Source: Companilactobacillus nodensis DSM 19682 = JCM 14932 = NBRC 107160 (GTDB taxonomy: Bacteria > Bacillota > Bacilli > Lactobacillales > Lactobacillaceae). From it: a DNA stretch of 41,451 bases. The first letter of the stretch is position 1. Each line of letters begins with the position of its first letter. Under the pieces are notes generated by a model. The model saw only the letters and a list, made by a program, of their open reading frames with translations. It was not told the origin of the DNA and did not search any database. The stretch spans positions 1 through 41,451 of the forward strand of contig NZ_BAMN01000020.1 of NCBI RefSeq assembly GCF_000615905.1, written 5' to 3'. Below are positions 40,379 through 41,451 of the stretch, in pieces. A program made the translations under genes and the position numbers.

Positions 40379-40398
40379 TTTTGGAGGACAGACCAGAT

Positions 40399-41382
40399 AT
40401 GTCTAATACATCATTAGATAAAATTGCTTTACTTTCTTTGAATGGTAATACACCATTAGCACAGAGAATTTCTGAATATATGGACGTTCCATTGTTGGAC
40501 GCTTCCGTTTCTCACTTCGCAGATGGAGAGATCAATATTCAAATCAACGAGAGTATTCGTGGAAAAGACGTTTACATCATTCACTCAGTTTCAGATCCAG
40601 TTAATGATAACTTCATGGAATTGATGATTGCTGTTGATGCGCTAAGACGTGCAAGTACAAAACAAATTATTTGTGTATTGCCTTACTTCGCATACACACG
40701 TTCAGACAGAAAGTCTCGCGCACGTGAACCTATCTCAGCTAAGTTATTCTCTAACATGCTAGAAATGGGTGGAGTTGACCGTGTCATTGCACTTGATATG
40801 CATGCCGATCAAATCCAAGGATTCTTCGATATCCCGGTTGACCACTTACGTGCAATGCCAATCTTTGCCAAGTACTTCATGGATAAGATGGATGACAAAC
40901 AAGACGACTTCGTCTTCGTTGCTCCTGATCACAACTCAATGAAACGTGCTCGCTCATTTGCTGAAGTGTTCGGTTCACAAATTGCCATCGTTGATCAAAG
41001 ATCAACTGAGATGGAAGATATTGTTCCCGGTGTTATCGGTGACGTTGAAAATAAGCACTGCGTTATCGTGGATGACTTGATTGATACTGGTACAAGAATG
41101 ATAAATAGTGCAGAAGCTTTGAAGAATGCTGGAGCAATCGACGTTTACGCCGCTGCTACCCACCCAATATTCTCAAAGAACGCTGCCCATGATCTACAGA
41201 ACTCAGAACTAAAGGAAATTGTTGTAACAGATTCAATCGTTGTACCGGATGATTGCAAGTTCGACAAGTTAAAGATCCTTTCAGTAACTGAATTACTTGG
41301 AGATTCTATCAGAATGACAGAAATGGATGAGTCAACAAGCTCATTGTTTGAAGTTCGTGATGGATATACAGTTATTAAATAA
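40399..41382 (+). CDS. prs: Ribose-phosphate pyrophosphokinase (PRPP synthase)
   Basis: 327 residues, class I enzyme making PRPP from ribose-5-phosphate and ATP for nucleotides, histidine and tryptophan. Motifs: FADGEINIQINESIRG, the flexible-loop YTRSDRKSRAREPISAK, ALDMHADQIQGFFDIPVDHL and the PRPP-binding IVDDLIDTGTRM. ATG 40399 is used because the upstream in-frame TTG (40381) is itself part of the TTGGAGGAC ribosome-binding site. Length and motifs are normal. Confidence 0.96.
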   Translation: MSNTSLDKIALLSLNGNTPLAQRISEYMDVPLLDASVSHFADGEINIQINESIRGKDVYIIHSVSDPVNDNFMELMIAVDALRRASTKQIICVLPYFAYTRSDRKSRAREPISAKLFSNMLEMGGVDRVIALDMHADQIQGFFDIPVDHLRAMPIFAKYFMDKMDDKQDDFVFVAPDHNSMKRARSFAEVFGSQIAIVDQRSTEMEDIVPGVIGDVENKHCVIVDDLIDTGTRMINSAEALKNAGAIDVYAAATHPIFSKNAAHDLQNSELKEIVVTDSIVVPDDCKFDKLKILSVTELLGDSIRMTEMDESTSSLFEVRDGYTVIK

Positions 41383-41390
41383 TGACTTTT

Positions 41391-41421
41391 AAGACACCTC
41401 TTCGGAGGTGTCTTTTTTTAT
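41391..41421 (+). terminator. prs terminator
   Basis: AAGACACCTC (41391-41400), loop TTCG, GAGGTGTCTT (41405-41414), then T-rich. A perfect ten-pair stem. Confidence 0.92.
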
Positions 41422-41451
41422 CCTAAAAATGAATTTATTTATTAATATAAA

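Overview
The window looks like a chromosomal segment of a low-GC lactic acid bacterium of the family Lactobacillaceae, possibly Companilactobacillus or a close relative. I base this on protein flavour, strong Shine-Dalgarno sites, the Wzx/Wzy exopolysaccharide (EPS) layout, a mannose-family PTS with SIS isomerase and NagA, and a YueI-family gene next to prs. The genus is inference. I see no rRNA, tRNA, CRISPR array or intact transposase.

Layout. (1) 184-1188: an LCP-family protein. (2) 1310-3880: an accessory islet with a promoter, a short terminated RNA and an Abi_2/AbiF HEPN gene, then a frameshifted unknown gene and an XRE regulator. (3) 3913-18111: an EPS region. A membrane acyltransferase and a Wzy-like polymerase come first. 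After a terminator follows one long co-directional cluster: Wzz-like modulator, CpsD-like tyrosine kinase, priming sugar transferase, five glycosyltransferases, UDP-galactopyranose mutase, Wzx flippase, a second LCP protein and a second acyltransferase. UGM and a GlfT-like transferase suggest galactofuranose in the polymer. (4) 18143-18556 and 32321-32720: two inverted copies of a ~400-bp, highly structured dispersed repeat. (5) 18622-19730: a nucleotidyltransferase-fold gene overlapping a tiny gene. (6) 19828-29654: an amino-sugar regulon with two tandem GntR regulators, a complete mannose-family PTS (IIB, IIC, IID, IIA), an unassigned TIM-barrel glycosidase, AgaS and NagA, with NagR-like palindromes at several promoters; a glycerophosphodiesterase follows. 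(7) 29706-32294: a frameshifted secreted protein, a 33-residue membrane peptide and a probable ~180-nt small RNA. (8) 32730-35836: a zinc-ribbon membrane protein, a tyrosine phosphatase and a short glycosyltransferase. (9) 35929-39678: a thiol/sulfur block with thioredoxin and a disulfide reductase-like flavoprotein, both preceded by CsoR/CstR-like palindromes, then a LysR regulator divergent from a YeiH-type exporter. (10) 39675-41421: a small unknown protein, a YueI-like protein and prs.

Six genes are interrupted by a single-base frameshift. In every case one base has to be added back at a short run, so all six look like one-base losses. A deletion-biased sequencing error is at least as likely as real gene decay, and the affected genes may be intact in the organism.

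The observations most worth follow-up are the AbiF-type toxin with its terminated leader RNA, the structured repeat with compensatory base changes between copies, the small RNA at 32052-32230 and the CsoR/CstR-like sites in the thiol block.
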